64,000 nucleotides of DNA. Origin: an uncultured Bacteroidia bacterium. GTDB lineage: Bacteria; Bacteroidota; Bacteroidia; Bacteroidales; UBA932. Under the pieces are notes generated by a model. The model was not told where the DNA came from. It worked only from the letters and a program-made list of their open reading frames with translations, and made no database searches. Positions 6,923 to 17,708 of the stretch are shown here, one piece after another. The DNA is taken from NCBI GenBank assembly GCA_902782225.1, contig CACZMF010000014.1:1-64000 (forward strand), given 5' to 3'. The position numbers and the translations under genes are program-made. Positions within the stretch are counted from its first letter, which is position 1. Every line of letters starts with the position of its first letter.

Positions 6923-9142
6923 ATGCAGATTGACTCCGCGACCATACACAGGACCCTGAAGGATTTCTTCGGCTACGACACGTTCAAAGGCGACCAGGAA
7001 CGTGTCATACAGCATCTGCTCATGGGCGGCGACGCTTTTGTGCTGATGCCCACAGGCGGAGGCAAATCCTTGTGCTACCAACTTCCCGCCATCCTGATGA
7101 AAGGCACGGCCATAGTCATCTCCCCGCTGATCGCCCTGATGAAGAACCAGGTCGACCTCCTGCGGGGTTTCGAAGCCGGCACAGGCACCGGAAGCATAGC
7201 CCATTTCCTCAATTCCTCGCTCAGCAAGATGCAGATCGAGGAAGTGCGCTCCGACCTGCTCGCCGGCAAGACCAAGATACTCTACGTCGCGCCGGAATCC
7301 CTGACCAAGGAAGAGAATGTGTCGCTGCTCCGGGAAGTGCAGATTTCATTCTACGCCGTGGATGAAGCCCACTGCATTTCGGAATGGGGCCATGATTTCC
7401 GTCCGGAATACCGCAGGATACGCGCCCTGGTGGATGAAATCGGCCGCCATCCCATCATAGCCCTCACGGCCACGGCCACGCCCAAGGTGCAGAGCGACAT
7501 TCTCAAGAACCTCGGCATCCAGCGGGCCGCTGTCTTCAAGTCCTCGTTCAACCGTCCCAACCTCTATTATGAAGTCAGGGACAAGCAGGACGTGGAGAAG
7601 GACATGATAAAGTACATAAAGCAGAACCCCGGGAAGTCCGGCATAGTCTATTGCCTCAGCCGCAAGAAGGTGGAGGAAATAGCCCAGCTGCTTTGCATCA
7701 ACGGCATCAAGGCCCGCCCCTACCACGCAGGCCTCGACGCCAAGACCCGCGCTGAAAACCAGGACGCCTTCCTTTCCGAGGAAATCAACGTCATAGTGGC
7801 CACCATCGCCTTCGGAATGGGCATCGACAAGCCGGACGTGCGTTTCGTCATCCACTACGACATTCCCAAGAGCATAGAAAGCTACTACCAGGAGACGGGC
7901 CGCGCCGGCCGCGACGGCAAGGAAGGCCGCTGTATCGACTACTACAGCTACAAAGACATCCAGAAGCTCGAAAAATTCATGCAGGGGAAGCCTGTGGCCG
8001 AGCAGGAAATCAGCCGTCAGCTGCTGGGCGAAGTGGTGGCCTACGCGGAGTCGAACCAATGCCGCAGGAAGTTGCTGCTCAACTACTTCGGCGAAGACTA
8101 CCCCCAGGACAACTGCGGCTCGTGCGACAACTGCGTGATGCCCAAGCCCCTCTTCGACGGCCGCGAGCAGATGCGGCTCGTCATAGGGCTCATAGAGTCG
8201 CTGCCCGAGCACTTCAAGATTGAGCACCTTGCCAATATCCTGGTGGGCAACCCCACCGCGATGGTCAAGTCCTACCAGCACGACTCCATTCCCTTCTTCG
8301 GCAAGGGAGCCGACTACAGCGACAAATTCTGGTGCACCGTGATCCATCAAGGGCTCATCCTGCACCTGCTCGAAAAGGAAATAGAGACCTACGGCCTCAT
8401 AGACGTGACCGACAAGGGGCGCGATTTCCTGAAGAATCCATACGAACTGAAGATGGTCGAAGACCGCGTGTTCACCGGAGGCGACTCCGAAGAGGAGGAA
8501 GATGAGGAGACCCAGGCCGCGAATGCCGCCATGCGCGGTGGCGGGGCGGGCGATCCCGTGCTCCTCTCCATGCTGAAAGACCTGCGCCGCGACGTGGCCC
8601 GCAAGCTCAAGCTCCAGCCCTGGATCGTTTTCGGCGACCCGGCCCTCGATGATATGTCCATCCTCTATCCCATCACTCTGGAGGAGCTCCGCAACTGCCA
8701 GGGAGTGGGAGAGGGCAAGGCCCGCAAGTTCGGGACCGAGTTCGTGAATCTCATACGCAAGTATGTGGAAGAAAATGAGATATCCCGTCCCGACGACTTC
8801 ATAGTCAAGTCCGCTCCCGGCAAGTCGGCCAACAAGATATTCATCATCCAGAGCATAGACAAGTGCATGTCGCTCGAGGACATAGCGGCGGCAAAGGGCC
8901 TGGACATGGATGAACTGATGACGGAAATCGAAGCCATAGTCTCCACCGGCACGTCCCTTAACCTGGACTACTACATCAACGAGAACCTCGATGAAGAGAT
9001 AGTGGACGAGATACTGGAATATTTCAAGGAGGAGGCCGCTTCCGACTCCCTTGCAGACGCGATGGCCGCCCTCGGAGGCGACTACGACGAAATGGAAATC
9101 CGCCTCGTCCGCATAAAATTCCTATGTGAGATAGCTTCGTGA
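6923..9142 (+). CDS. recQ: ATP-dependent DNA helicase RecQ
   Basis: A 739-aa superfamily 2 helicase that unwinds DNA 3' to 5' in recombination and repair. Visible parts, in order: Walker A in PTGGGKSLCYQLPA (about residue 40), the DEAH box in YAVDEAHCISEWGHDFRPEYRR-type context, motif VI ETGRAGRDG, then a zinc-binding RQC region with CRRKLLLNYF and CGSCDNC. An HRDC-like C-terminus follows. An acidic insert (GGDSEEEEDEE) sits between RQC and HRDC. The TGA stop overlaps the GTG start of dnaG by 4 bp. Confidence 0.96.
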   Translation: MQIDSATIHRTLKDFFGYDTFKGDQERVIQHLLMGGDAFVLMPTGGGKSLCYQLPAILMKGTAIVISPLIALMKNQVDLLRGFEAGTGTGSIAHFLNSSLSKMQIEEVRSDLLAGKTKILYVAPESLTKEENVSLLREVQISFYAVDEAHCISEWGHDFRPEYRRIRALVDEIGRHPIIALTATATPKVQSDILKNLGIQRAAVFKSSFNRPNLYYEVRDKQDVEKDMIKYIKQNPGKSGIVYCLSRKKVEEIAQLLCINGIKARPYHAGLDAKTRAENQDAFLSEEINVIVATIAFGMGIDKPDVRFVIHYDIPKSIESYYQETGRAGRDGKEGRCIDYYSYKDIQKLEKFMQGKPVAEQEISRQLLGEVVAYAESNQCRRKLLLNYFGEDYPQDNCGSCDNCVMPKPLFDGREQMRLVIGLIESLPEHFKIEHLANILVGNPTAMVKSYQHDSIPFFGKGADYSDKFWCTVIHQGLILHLLEKEIETYGLIDVTDKGRDFLKNPYELKMVEDRVFTGGDSEEEEDEETQAANAAMRGGGAGDPVLLSMLKDLRRDVARKLKLQPWIVFGDPALDDMSILYPITLEELRNCQGVGEGKARKFGTEFVNLIRKYVEENEISRPDDFIVKSAPGKSANKIFIIQSIDKCMSLEDIAAAKGLDMDELMTEIEAIVSTGTSLNLDYYINENLDEEIVDEILEYFKEEAASDSLADAMAALGGDYDEMEIRLVRIKFLCEIAS

Positions 9143-11142
9143 TACCCCAGGATACAGTCAATCTTATCCTCGACACGGCAAGGATCGAAGACGTGGTGGG
9201 GGATTTCGTGACGCTCCGGCGCCGCGGGGCCAACTATGTGGCCTGCTGTCCTTTCCACAACGAAAAGACGCCTTCCTTCTACGTGTCTCCGGCCAAGGGC
9301 ATATTCAAGTGCTTCGGCTGCGGAAAGTCCGGCTCCGCCGTGGGTTTCGTGATGGAACACGAGCACAGCAGCTATGTGGAAGCCCTGCGCTACCTTGCCG
9401 CCAAGTATCATATTGAAATAGTGGAAGAGGAGGAAAGCGCCGAGGAGATAGCCAGCAGGCAGCGCCGCGAGAGCCTGCTGCTGGTATCCGAATTCGCCCA
9501 GAAATTCTACGCCTCCCAGCTCGACACCCCGGAAGGGCGCGCCGTGGGGCTTCAGTATTTCCACCGCCGTGGCCTTGAAGACGCCACCATTGCCCGTTTC
9601 GGGCTCGGCTGGGCGCCTTCCGGCAGGACGGCCCTTATCGATGCGGCCCTGAAGGCCGGCTACAAGATGGAGTACATCGAAGCCGCCGGCCTCGCCGTTA
9701 AGCGGGACGACGGCTCATACGCCGACAAGTTCCGGGAGCGCGTCATGTTTCCCATCCACTCCGTCAGCGGGCGCGTGCTTGCCTTCAGCGGCAGGACGCT
9801 CCACGCCGACAACCCCGCCAAATACGTGAATTCTCCCGAAACGGAGATCTACGTGAAGAGCCGCAACCTGCTGGGTATATGGTTCGCGAAGGCGGAGATT
9901 TCCCGAAGCGGCAAGTGCATTTTGGTGGAGGGCAACGTGGACATGGTCACGCTGCACCAGCTCGGCATCACCAATGTGGTGGCCTCCTGCGGCACATCCC
10001 TTACCGTGGAGCAGATACGCCTCATCCACAAGTTCACCGACAACGCCACCATAATGTACGACGGCGACAGCGCCGGCATCCACGCCGCCCTGCGCGGCAT
10101 CAACCTCTTCCTGGCGGAGGGGCTGAACGTGAAGGTGGTGCTGCTGCCGGACGGCGAAGACCCCGACTCCTACGCCCGCAAGCACACCCTGGAGGAGATG
10201 CAGAAATTCATTTCCGAGGGCGAGCGGGACTTCATCGAATTCAAGACCGAGCTGCTGCTCGCCGATGCCGGAAAAGACCCTCTGAAGCGTGCGGAGCTTA
10301 TTAACGACATCGCCGACACCATTGCCGAGATCCCCGATCCGGTGAAGCGTTCCGTCTATGTGGACAGCGTCGCCGCCCGCTTCGGGATTGAGTCGGAGAT
10401 ACTTTTCCAGCGCATCGCCGCCGACCGCCGGAAAAAACAGGAAGAGGCGCAGAGGGAGCGTTTCCGCAGCACTCAGCACGGCGGAGCGGAGAATCCACAG
10501 AGCCCTGCAGTCCCGGAAGGAGCCCTGGATCAGGATACGGCAAGCCCCGGAGCGGCAGGGGAGCCGTACCTGGAGAACCGTGTCCTCGCCCCGGCTGAGC
10601 GGGACCTGCTGTATTTCCTGCTGTCGTATGGATGCGAAGAGCTTGATTTCGAGAGCGATTCGCCCTATTATTCCGGCAGCGAGGACGAAAAGCAGACTGT
10701 GGCGGATTTCATACGCGAGGCCCTGGAAGCCGACGGCTGCGCCTTTGCCAACAGTGCCTACCGGGCGCTGTATGAGGCATATATGCGCCTCTACGATGAG
10801 GGACATCCGCAGGAAACGATACTGAAGGCCCTTCTCGACGGGGAAGACCGCACAGTTGCCGCCCTTGCAGCCGGCTTCTCCACTGAAAAATACCAGCTCA
10901 CGGTGGGAGCCTTCGAGGCGGCGCTGACCACCCGGTCATATTTCCTGGTCACGGGCGTGCCCAAGGCCATCCTGGTCTATGCGGAACGCCGCGTGCAGGA
11001 CCGCCTCGATACTCTCCGCCGCTCGCTGAAGGATTCAAGTCCCGAAGACCAGCTTGCCGCAATGCAGGAAATAGTGCGTCTGCAGAATGCGCAGCGCCGT
11101 ATCAACCAAAGAATTGGAAGAGAAAAAACGAATAAGGAATGA
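9139..11142 (+). CDS. dnaG: DNA primase
   Basis: A 667-aa primase that makes RNA primers for replication. The N-terminal CHC2 zinc finger ([12 protein letters not shown], then [10 protein letters not shown]) sits at residues about 35-65. The TOPRIM core contains [15 protein letters not shown] and [12 protein letters not shown]. The C-terminal half, expected to bind DnaB, is divergent, and a Pro/Ala/Gly-rich linker at about residues 445-475 precedes it. The start is GTG at 9139, which gives the expected [11 protein letters not shown] start and a 4-bp overlap with recQ. It overlaps metG by 4 bp. Confidence 0.96.
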   Translation: MIPQDTVNLILDTARIEDVVGDFVTLRRRGANYVACCPFHNEKTPSFYVSPAKGIFKCFGCGKSGSAVGFVMEHEHSSYVEALRYLAAKYHIEIVEEEESAEEIASRQRRESLLLVSEFAQKFYASQLDTPEGRAVGLQYFHRRGLEDATIARFGLGWAPSGRTALIDAALKAGYKMEYIEAAGLAVKRDDGSYADKFRERVMFPIHSVSGRVLAFSGRTLHADNPAKYVNSPETEIYVKSRNLLGIWFAKAEISRSGKCILVEGNVDMVTLHQLGITNVVASCGTSLTVEQIRLIHKFTDNATIMYDGDSAGIHAALRGINLFLAEGLNVKVVLLPDGEDPDSYARKHTLEEMQKFISEGERDFIEFKTELLLADAGKDPLKRAELINDIADTIAEIPDPVKRSVYVDSVAARFGIESEILFQRIAADRRKKQEEAQRERFRSTQHGGAENPQSPAVPEGALDQDTASPGAAGEPYLENRVLAPAERDLLYFLLSYGCEELDFESDSPYYSGSEDEKQTVADFIREALEADGCAFANSAYRALYEAYMRLYDEGHPQETILKALLDGEDRTVAALAAGFSTEKYQLTVGAFEAALTTRSYFLVTGVPKAILVYAERRVQDRLDTLRRSLKDSSPEDQLAAMQEIVRLQNAQRRINQRIGREKTNKE

Positions 11143-13310
11143 ACGAAAAAAGAACACTCGTTACCTGTGCCCTGCCGTATGCCAACGGCCCCGTGCACAT
11201 AGGCCACCTGGCGGGCGTGTATGTGCCCGCCGACATATATGTCCGCTACCTCCGCATGCGCGGCAAGGATGTGCTCTACGTCTGCGGCTCCGATGAGCAC
11301 GGCGTGCCCATCACCATCAAAGCGCGCCAGCAGGGCTGCACCCCGCAGGACATAGTGGACCGCTACCATCAGCTAATAAAGGACTCCTTCACCGGCCTGG
11401 GCATAAATTTCGACATTTACGGCCGCACTTCTTCCGAGGTGCACGCCGAAGGCGCGTCGGAGTTCTTCCGCAAGCTCTACGACGAGGGCAAGTTCGTGAC
11501 CCGCGAGAGCGAGCAGTACTACGACCCGGAGGCCGGTGTCTTCCTTGCCGACCGCTACATCGTGGGCACCTGCCCCAAGTGCGGCAATGAAGGCGCCTAC
11601 GGCGACCAGTGCGAGAAATGCGGCAGCACGCTAAGCCCCGAGGAGCTTATAAATCCCCATTCCAAGCTCAGCGGCGCCACGCCCGTGAAGAAGAAGACCA
11701 CCCACTGGTACCTGCCCCTGCAGGACTACGAGCAGTGGCTCCGGGAGTGGATACTGGACGGCCACAAGGAGTGGCGCACCAACGTCTACGGCCAGGTGAA
11801 GAGCTGGCTGGACGGAGGGCTGCAGCCCCGTGCCGTGACCCGCGACCTGGACTGGGGCGTGCCCGTGCCGGTGGAGGGAGCCGAAGGGAAGGTGCTCTAC
11901 GTGTGGTTCGACGCTCCTATCGGCTACATTTCCAACACCCGTGAGCTCCTGCCGCAGAGTTGGGAGAAGTGGTGGAAGTCGGAGGATACGCGCCTTGTCC
12001 ATTTCATCGGCAAGGACAACATAGTGTTCCACTGTATCGTGTTCCCTTCGATGCTCAAGGCCTATGGCGACGGCTATGTGCTGCCCGACAACGTGCCCGC
12101 CAACGAGTTCCTCAACCTCGAAGGCGACAAGATATCCACTTCCCGCGGCTGGGCTGTCTGGGCCCACGAATATCTGGAGCAGTTCCCCGGCAAGGAGGAC
12201 GTGATACGCTACACCCTCACGGCCAACGCTCCCGAGACCAAAGACAACGACTTCAGCTGGAAGGATTTCCAGGCCCGCAACAACAGCGAGCTCGTGGCCA
12301 TTTTCGGCAACTTCGTGAATCGTGCCATCGTGCTGACCCACAAGTATTTCGCAGGCAAGGTGCCGGCCTGCGGCGACCTTCAGGACGTGGACAAGGAGCT
12401 GATTGCCGAGATTCCCGCGCTCAAGGCTTCCATGGAGAAGAACCTGGAGAACTTCCGCTTCCGCGACGCTCTCAAGGATGCTATGGGCATAGCCCGCGCC
12501 GGCAACAAATACATTTCCGACACCGAGCCCTGGAAGGTTGCGAAGACCGACCTCGACCGCACAGGCACCATACTCAACCTGTCGCTGCAGATCTGCGCCG
12601 ACCTGGCCATAGCCTTCGAGCCATTCACTCCTTTCGCGGCGGAGCGCCTCCGCAGGATGCTCGGCGTGGGCCTTGCTGCCGGTTTCGACCACCGCAAGGG
12701 CGAGCGCGAGACGGTCAATACCTATCGCGAAGGCGAAGGCAAGGCCCTCCACACCCTGCCCCAGGGTGCACAGGCCCCTGCTTCGGGCATAGTGCTCGAC
12801 TGGGAGCTGCTGGGCCGTCCCCAGATCCTGCCAGCAAGCCACCGCGTCGGCGACCCGGAGCTTCTCTTCGCCAAGATCGAGGACGAGCAGATAGACGCCC
12901 AGATCGCCCGCCTCGAAGCCATACGCGCCGAGCGTGAGGCCCGTGAGAAGGCCGAGGCCGCAAAGCAGGTCGCTCCGCAGAAGGATGAGTGCAGTTTCGA
13001 GGACTTTGAGAAGATGGACATCCGCACCGCCACCGTCCTTGAGGCCGAGCGCGTGCCCAAGACTGATAAACTGCTCAAACTCAGCATAGATACGGGCATC
13101 GACAGGCGCACAATAGTCTCCGGAATCGCTGAATACTACGCTCCCGAGGATATGGTGGGCAAGCAGATCTGCATCCTTGCCAACCTAAAGCCCCGCGTCA
13201 TCCGCGGCATTGAGAGCCGTGGCATGATACTGATGGCGAAGCAGGGCGACGGCAAGATGCGCTTCATCACGCCTCAAGAGGTGCTTGGAAATGGTGCGCA
13301 GGTGGGTTAG
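11139..13310 (+). CDS. metG: Methionyl-tRNA synthetase with C-terminal tRNA-binding domain
   Basis: A 723-aa class I aminoacyl-tRNA synthetase that charges tRNA-Met. HIGH appears in [10 protein letters not shown] (residue about 18-27). A four-cysteine zinc knuckle reads [18 protein letters not shown]. The KMSKS loop is present as KISTS in GDKISTSRG, the usual Bacteroidota variant. The anticodon-binding helices are followed by a linker and an EMAP-II-like tRNA-binding domain ([19 protein letters not shown]). The linker region near residues 513-553 is about 40 aa longer than I expect for Bacteroides MetG, and a short palindrome (12752-12768) lies in it. Confidence 0.97.
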   Translation: MNEKRTLVTCALPYANGPVHIGHLAGVYVPADIYVRYLRMRGKDVLYVCGSDEHGVPITIKARQQGCTPQDIVDRYHQLIKDSFTGLGINFDIYGRTSSEVHAEGASEFFRKLYDEGKFVTRESEQYYDPEAGVFLADRYIVGTCPKCGNEGAYGDQCEKCGSTLSPEELINPHSKLSGATPVKKKTTHWYLPLQDYEQWLREWILDGHKEWRTNVYGQVKSWLDGGLQPRAVTRDLDWGVPVPVEGAEGKVLYVWFDAPIGYISNTRELLPQSWEKWWKSEDTRLVHFIGKDNIVFHCIVFPSMLKAYGDGYVLPDNVPANEFLNLEGDKISTSRGWAVWAHEYLEQFPGKEDVIRYTLTANAPETKDNDFSWKDFQARNNSELVAIFGNFVNRAIVLTHKYFAGKVPACGDLQDVDKELIAEIPALKASMEKNLENFRFRDALKDAMGIARAGNKYISDTEPWKVAKTDLDRTGTILNLSLQICADLAIAFEPFTPFAAERLRRMLGVGLAAGFDHRKGERETVNTYREGEGKALHTLPQGAQAPASGIVLDWELLGRPQILPASHRVGDPELLFAKIEDEQIDAQIARLEAIRAEREAREKAEAAKQVAPQKDECSFEDFEKMDIRTATVLEAERVPKTDKLLKLSIDTGIDRRTIVSGIAEYYAPEDMVGKQICILANLKPRVIRGIESRGMILMAKQGDGKMRFITPQEVLGNGAQVG

Positions 13311-14637
13311 TACGCTGCCGGCACTTTTCCTGCTGCTTGCCTGGCTTCCTGCGGCGGCGCAGTTCTCTCCGTCGGATGCTTCCCGCGGAGTGGACGTGTA
13401 CGACGCCTGGATGGGAGTATATCATCCCTATCAGGTCTGCGGAGAGGCAGCAAAGAATCCTCCAGCCGGGTATAAGGCGTTCTACATAAGTCATATAGGG
13501 CGCCACGGCAGCCGCTATCCCGTGAACCAGGCCTATGTGGGCAACGGCCTGCAGCCGCTCCGCAAGGCCGACAGTCTCGGGCTCCTGACCGCGGACGGAA
13601 AGAGGCTGCTGCGATGCTTCGAGCAGCTGGACAGCGTGTCCACCGGCCGCTACGGGCTCATCAATGAGCTCGGAGCCAGTGAGCATCAAGGGATTGCCCG
13701 CCGGATGGCGGCCCGTTTCCCTTCGGTGTTCCGAGGGAAGGGGCGCGACAGCGTGGCATGCTATTCCACCCATAAGCAGAGGGCCATCCTTTCGATGACC
13801 AATTTCGCCGCGGCGCTTGCTTCTGCAGCGCCCAAACTCCATATAGGATTCGTGGCGGGCGAGATGTACTACGATTACCTCTGCAGGGAAGACCAGGCCT
13901 CCTCCGGCCTTAAGGCGGGAAGCCGCAAGGCGGACAAGGCGATGAAAGAGTTCTTTGACTTCGATGCCTTCTACCGCCGTATTTTCACCGACCCTAAAGC
14001 CGCGCGCAAGTGCTTCCGCAGCAACCGCCTGATGGCCGAGACCTGCGTGACCAACGGCACCGTGGCCGCCTACCTGGGCTATCCCGGACTGATGCATTGC
14101 CTGACGCCGGAGGAGTTCGAGGTCACGGCCCGGATATACAACGCCAAAATGTATCTCCAGCATTGCGGGAGCGCAGAGCAGGGGGAGTGGCGCATGCACA
14201 TCATGGACCCCCTGCTGCGTGATTTCGTGGCCAGGGCGGATGAAGCTGTGGCCGGCAACCGCATTGCGGCCGACCTGCGTTTCAGCCACGATGTGGGTAT
14301 GATGCCGTTCTTCTCGCTGATCGGACTGGAGGGCTATGATTCCAGGGCCTCTTTCGAGCAGGCCTGCGATGCGTGGAATTCCAGCTATATGATGCCTATG
14401 GCCGCCAACCTGCAGCTTGTCTTCTACCGCGGCTGCAGGGGAGACGTGCTGGTGCGCATCCTCTTCAACGAAGCCGACTGGTCCATCCCTGCCCTCGGCC
14501 CCGGTCCGTACTACCCCTGGGATACGCTCCGCGCCTACCTGCTCTCCCTCGTCCGCCCTGCCGCCCCTACCGCTGGTGGCGCCGCTGCCGCTCCTGCTCC
14601 TGCCGCCGCTGCCGCCCCTGCCGCTGGTGGCGCGTAA
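13291..14637 (+). CDS. Secreted histidine-type phosphatase (MINPP / histidine acid phosphatase family)
   Basis: A 448-aa exported enzyme. The signal peptide ends PAAAQ near residue 24. The catalytic RHGSRYP motif (Arg71-His72-Gly73) provides the phospho-histidine nucleophile, and [10 protein letters not shown] supplies the distal HD pair. Gut Bacteroidota relatives dephosphorylate inositol phosphates such as phytate, but the substrate here is unproven. I chose ATG 13291, inside the metG 3' end (20-bp overlap), over an in-frame TTG at 13285. The C-terminus is a low-complexity Ala/Pro/Gly tail made from a near-exact 25-bp duplication (14558-14582 and 14609-14633). A paralogue lies at 40309-41649. 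Confidence 0.85.
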   Translation: MVRRWVSTLPALFLLLAWLPAAAQFSPSDASRGVDVYDAWMGVYHPYQVCGEAAKNPPAGYKAFYISHIGRHGSRYPVNQAYVGNGLQPLRKADSLGLLTADGKRLLRCFEQLDSVSTGRYGLINELGASEHQGIARRMAARFPSVFRGKGRDSVACYSTHKQRAILSMTNFAAALASAAPKLHIGFVAGEMYYDYLCREDQASSGLKAGSRKADKAMKEFFDFDAFYRRIFTDPKAARKCFRSNRLMAETCVTNGTVAAYLGYPGLMHCLTPEEFEVTARIYNAKMYLQHCGSAEQGEWRMHIMDPLLRDFVARADEAVAGNRIAADLRFSHDVGMMPFFSLIGLEGYDSRASFEQACDAWNSSYMMPMAANLQLVFYRGCRGDVLVRILFNEADWSIPALGPGPYYPWDTLRAYLLSLVRPAAPTAGGAAAAPAPAAAAAPAAGGA

Positions 14638-14664
14638 CCATCTGGCAGCTAATTATTTATAAAA

Positions 14665-14694
14665 TTTGCCTGCATGAAAAAAGATGCAGGCAAA
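14665..14694. terminator. Bidirectional terminator hairpin between convergent genes
   Basis: An 11-bp perfect stem (14665-14675 with 14684-14694) has an 8-nt loop. A run of A on the plus strand before the stem gives a T-rich tail on the minus strand, suited to ending the 14739-16217 transcript. It also lies 28 nt after the phosphatase stop on the plus strand. Confidence 0.7.
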
Positions 14695-14738
14695 AGTTGT
14701 AAGTGTCTATTAGTCAGTAGCTTATCGGCCACCGCCTA

Positions 14739-16217
14739 CTAAATGTCGACAAAGCGATACCACTGGCTGATGGGGACGATCTCGAAACGGTCGCCTACCT
14801 GGTGGAGGCAGAAACAGTCGATACTTTCGGGGGAGTTCTTGGCGAGGAAGATGTTGGCCCTGCCTTCGGGGTCGATGGCTATGGTCACAACGTCGGGAAT
14901 CCCGTAAGTACCTTCGTCATCGACGTTCCAGACGCTGAAATCTTCCGATCCGGGTTCAACTTCCCTGGTCAGGGAGCCGGTGGCGTAGATCTCTCCTTTT
15001 CCAATCCAGGCAAACACCACCATCGCCTGGTGGTTTTTGTGCTCGAATTCCACGATGTCCAGTTCGGCGGTGCCGTCGCGCAGCCAGGCAGCCCTGCGGC
15101 TGTATTTGGGCGTGCGGCCGTATTTCTTGGCTATCTGCTTGACTATAGCCGATTTGGCCTCCTGCTCCTTCTCGGGGAATTTCCATCTTCCGAAGGAGGG
15201 GAAGGTGTGGAAGGCCACGAAGTCCTGTTCGGCTATCAGGGCCTCGATTTCATAATTCTGATAGCCCTTGAACATCGAAGCTATGACTTCCCTGGGCTCG
15301 GTGACCGTGTAGAAAAAGCCCATTGTGGAGTCGAAGGCCATGTCCACGCGTCCGCAGCGCTTGCCGCCGTTCCCACAGGTGTTTCCGCTAAGCACGCACG
15401 GAGCAAGGTTCTGCTTGAAAATCACCCATTTGGCGCCGTCTCCTGGCACCTCAGAGCCGGGCTCGGCAGGCACGGCGAAGCGTGTCTTGGATTTGTCGGG
15501 GTAGGAGAACACAGGCTTGCTGATCTTGTCCCAGTCGTAGGGCACGCCGGTAAAGCTCAGGGCGCCGGGGGCAACGCGCTGGCTGCCATCGGAAAGCGCT
15601 ACCTGCGTGAGGTTTCGTGACGCAGTGAATGTGTTCTGATCTATTCCCGTGACCCTGAATGACTTGCCGAAGGGGCCAATGACCTGTTGGGGGAGCTGGA
15701 CCTCGCCTGCGTAGATACCGCCGAAAGCGAGGGTGCAGCTGTTGCCGTCGGGAGCCTTACGGTACATATAGCCATTGGGGGCCACAAAGTAGTCCGGGTC
15801 ACGGCGGTAGTAGCCGTCCGGGGAGAGGCCGATGTTGCAGGGAGCCGTTCCCGAACCCACGGTTTCCGTGATCCTGACCGTATTCTCCATAGGGATGCCG
15901 GAGGAAGTTTCAGGATGCAGCTCCATCGTGAGCGTGTAGTCGTATTCTTCAGAAGGGTAACGCCATACAAGGCATCCATCGCGCAGTTCGGCGGGCGCGT
16001 CCTGGCTGTCGTAGACAATGACTGCGCCATCGCTGCGGGTCACTCTGAGGAAGAATTCCGAGCTGCCCGGGCCCAGCGGCACAAGGCAGAGCTCGCCCTT
16101 CGCACAGACTGTCTCCCCGTCCATAATATCCACTGTATAGCGCCCGCCCCAGTCCTGGGCGGCGGCAAAAACGCAGCACAGGCAAAGTGCCGCTGCAGCA
16201 AAAAATCTCCTGGCCAT
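14739..16217 (-). CDS. Secreted protein of unknown function
   Basis: A 492-aa protein with a Sec signal peptide (hydrophobic residues 5-20, likely cleaved after FAAAQ). I do not recognise a domain. The mature protein is rich in predicted beta strand and aromatic residues. A paired-cysteine region (CVLSGNTCGNGGKRCG, about residues 280-295) may form disulfides in the periplasm or at the surface. The last 100 residues contain repeated short acidic strands such as GIPDVVTIAIDPEGRANIF. It is monocistronic: a hairpin lies downstream and its own promoter-like box (16242-16249) upstream. It does not look like a lipoprotein. Confidence 0.6.
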   Translation of the reverse strand: MARRFFAAAALCLCCVFAAAQDWGGRYTVDIMDGETVCAKGELCLVPLGPGSSEFFLRVTRSDGAVIVYDSQDAPAELRDGCLVWRYPSEEYDYTLTMELHPETSSGIPMENTVRITETVGSGTAPCNIGLSPDGYYRRDPDYFVAPNGYMYRKAPDGNSCTLAFGGIYAGEVQLPQQVIGPFGKSFRVTGIDQNTFTASRNLTQVALSDGSQRVAPGALSFTGVPYDWDKISKPVFSYPDKSKTRFAVPAEPGSEVPGDGAKWVIFKQNLAPCVLSGNTCGNGGKRCGRVDMAFDSTMGFFYTVTEPREVIASMFKGYQNYEIEALIAEQDFVAFHTFPSFGRWKFPEKEQEAKSAIVKQIAKKYGRTPKYSRRAAWLRDGTAELDIVEFEHKNHQAMVVFAWIGKGEIYATGSLTREVEPGSEDFSVWNVDDEGTYGIPDVVTIAIDPEGRANIFLAKNSPESIDCFCLHQVGDRFEIVPISQWYRFVDI

Positions 16218-16241
16218 AGTTTACGTGGTTTGATCCGACTG

Positions 16242-16249
16242 CTAATATA
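16242..16249 (-). promoter_or_regulatory. Possible -7 box for the 14739-16217 gene
   Basis: The minus strand reads TATATTAG, 7 of 8 matches to the Bacteroidota -7 consensus, ending 25 nt before the ATG at 16217. Weak evidence alone. Confidence 0.4.
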
Positions 16250-16306
16250 GTGAAAAATGCGGAAAGACCGCCCGTTTTTCGTAAGTTGCTATAAGTTAGT
16301 TAATTA

Positions 16307-16344
16307 TAAATCTCCTATGCGTCAAAAGGAGCACAGGAGATTTA
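16307..16344 (-). terminator. Hairpin after the TolC gene
   Basis: A 10-bp perfect stem (16307-16316 with 16335-16344) encloses an 18-nt loop. It sits 41 nt after the TolC stop on the minus strand and is followed there by an AT-rich stretch rather than a clean T-run. It is a plausible end of the eight-gene export operon. The rest of the 168-nt gap shows nothing else. Confidence 0.5.
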
Positions 16345-16385
16345 GTTGCGGTTGATTATCAGGGACTTACTAAAAACGGCAACAA

Positions 16386-17708
16386 TCAGAACTTGAGCTC
16401 TTCGCCGCGGTAGAAGTCCAGGAGCTTGATCTGGTAGAGGCACTGGTAGCGGGCCTGGATGTGCTCCGATTCAGCTTTGAGCCAGGAATTCCGGGCGTCG
16501 TTGTAGTCGGCGATGCCGGCCTTGCCCACTTTGTATTTCTCTTCCGTGAGCTCGTAGTGCTTGCGGGCGCTTTCGGCGCCTTCGCTGCTGCCGGAGAATC
16601 GGGCCTGGGCGTTGAGGGCGTTGTAGTAGGCCTGCTGGATCTCCTTGTAGAGCGACTTTTTCACGCTCTCGAGCTGGATCTGGCGGTCCTGGTAGTTGAT
16701 CCGGGCGCTCTTCAGCTGGCCGCGGGCGGAGAAACGCTGGAAGATGGGAATGTTCAGGGAAAGGCCTACGTACTGGCTGAAATTGTTTTTCATCTGGTCG
16801 CCGAATGAGGCGGAACCGACCTTGGAATTGGTGTAGTAGTTGGTGCCCAGCCCGCCGCTCAGCGAGAGCGAAGGCATGAAGGCACCCTTCGCCTTGTCGA
16901 TGCCCACCTTGGCGTAGTCCACTCCAATCTTGGCCGACTCAACGGCCGGCTTCATCTCCACGGCCTCGGCGAAAATGGCCTCCGGCCGCATCAGGAGCGT
17001 CCCGGACAAGTCACCCACTTCCGGGGTCACGATGCTGAAGCCCTCCGGAGAGGGGAGTTCGAGCAGCTGGGTGAGCTCGAGCACGGAGACTTTCAAGTTG
17101 CCGTCCGCCTGGATTTCGCTCTGGCGGCTCTGGGCGAGAGTGGCCTGCTGGGCGGAGACTTCCGCCTCGCTGACCTTGCCCGCTGCGCAGCGCTCCTGCA
17201 CCTGCGCGAGCAGCTGGGCGTCGTGTTCCACCTGGGCGGACGCAACGCGCAGAATTTCCTGATTGTAAAGGATTTGCACGTATGCCTGCGCCACGGCCAC
17301 ACGTATGTCGTCCCTGGCCTTCTCCAGGTCGGCGGTAGCGGATTCCAGGTTGAGCTTGCCCATCTTTATGCCGTTGGTGATGTCGAAACCCTGGAAAATG
17401 GGCACGTCGGTGCCGAGGCTGAAGGAGGTCGAAGTCGTGTTGGAATTCGAATACGTGTTGTCCGCTGTGAGTCCGCGGCCGAAGGAGAGGTTCTCTGAGG
17501 CGTGGGCGCTCAGTGAGGGAAGACGCCTTCCTTTGGCGGTCTCAAGTTCCACTTCGCGCTGCTGCACCACGAGACCGCTCTGCTGGAGCGACAGGTTGTG
17601 CTCAAGCGCATAGGAGATGCAGTCTGAGAGGCTCCAGGGCCCCTGCTGGGCGAATCCCGCCGTGCCGGACAGCAGCAGGGCGGCAAGTATGGCTAACGGC
17701 TGTTTCAT
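16386..17708 (-). CDS. TolC-family outer-membrane efflux channel
   Basis: A 440-aa outer-membrane factor with signal peptide (cleavage near GFAQQ). Two internal repeats of long alpha-hairpins carry heptad-rich Ala/Gln/Glu stretches, for example ESATADLEKARDDIRVAVAQ and its counterpart near residue 330, as expected for the TolC periplasmic tunnel. It is the last gene of the PspC-PadR-PspC-ABC-permease-permease-adaptor operon and overlaps the adaptor by 4 bp. It should complete a MacAB-TolC-like tripartite exporter. The substrate is unknown. Confidence 0.92.
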   Translation of the reverse strand: MKQPLAILAALLLSGTAGFAQQGPWSLSDCISYALEHNLSLQQSGLVVQQREVELETAKGRRLPSLSAHASENLSFGRGLTADNTYSNSNTTSTSFSLGTDVPIFQGFDITNGIKMGKLNLESATADLEKARDDIRVAVAQAYVQILYNQEILRVASAQVEHDAQLLAQVQERCAAGKVSEAEVSAQQATLAQSRQSEIQADGNLKVSVLELTQLLELPSPEGFSIVTPEVGDLSGTLLMRPEAIFAEAVEMKPAVESAKIGVDYAKVGIDKAKGAFMPSLSLSGGLGTNYYTNSKVGSASFGDQMKNNFSQYVGLSLNIPIFQRFSARGQLKSARINYQDRQIQLESVKKSLYKEIQQAYYNALNAQARFSGSSEGAESARKHYELTEEKYKVGKAGIADYNDARNSWLKAESEHIQARYQCLYQIKLLDFYRGEELKF

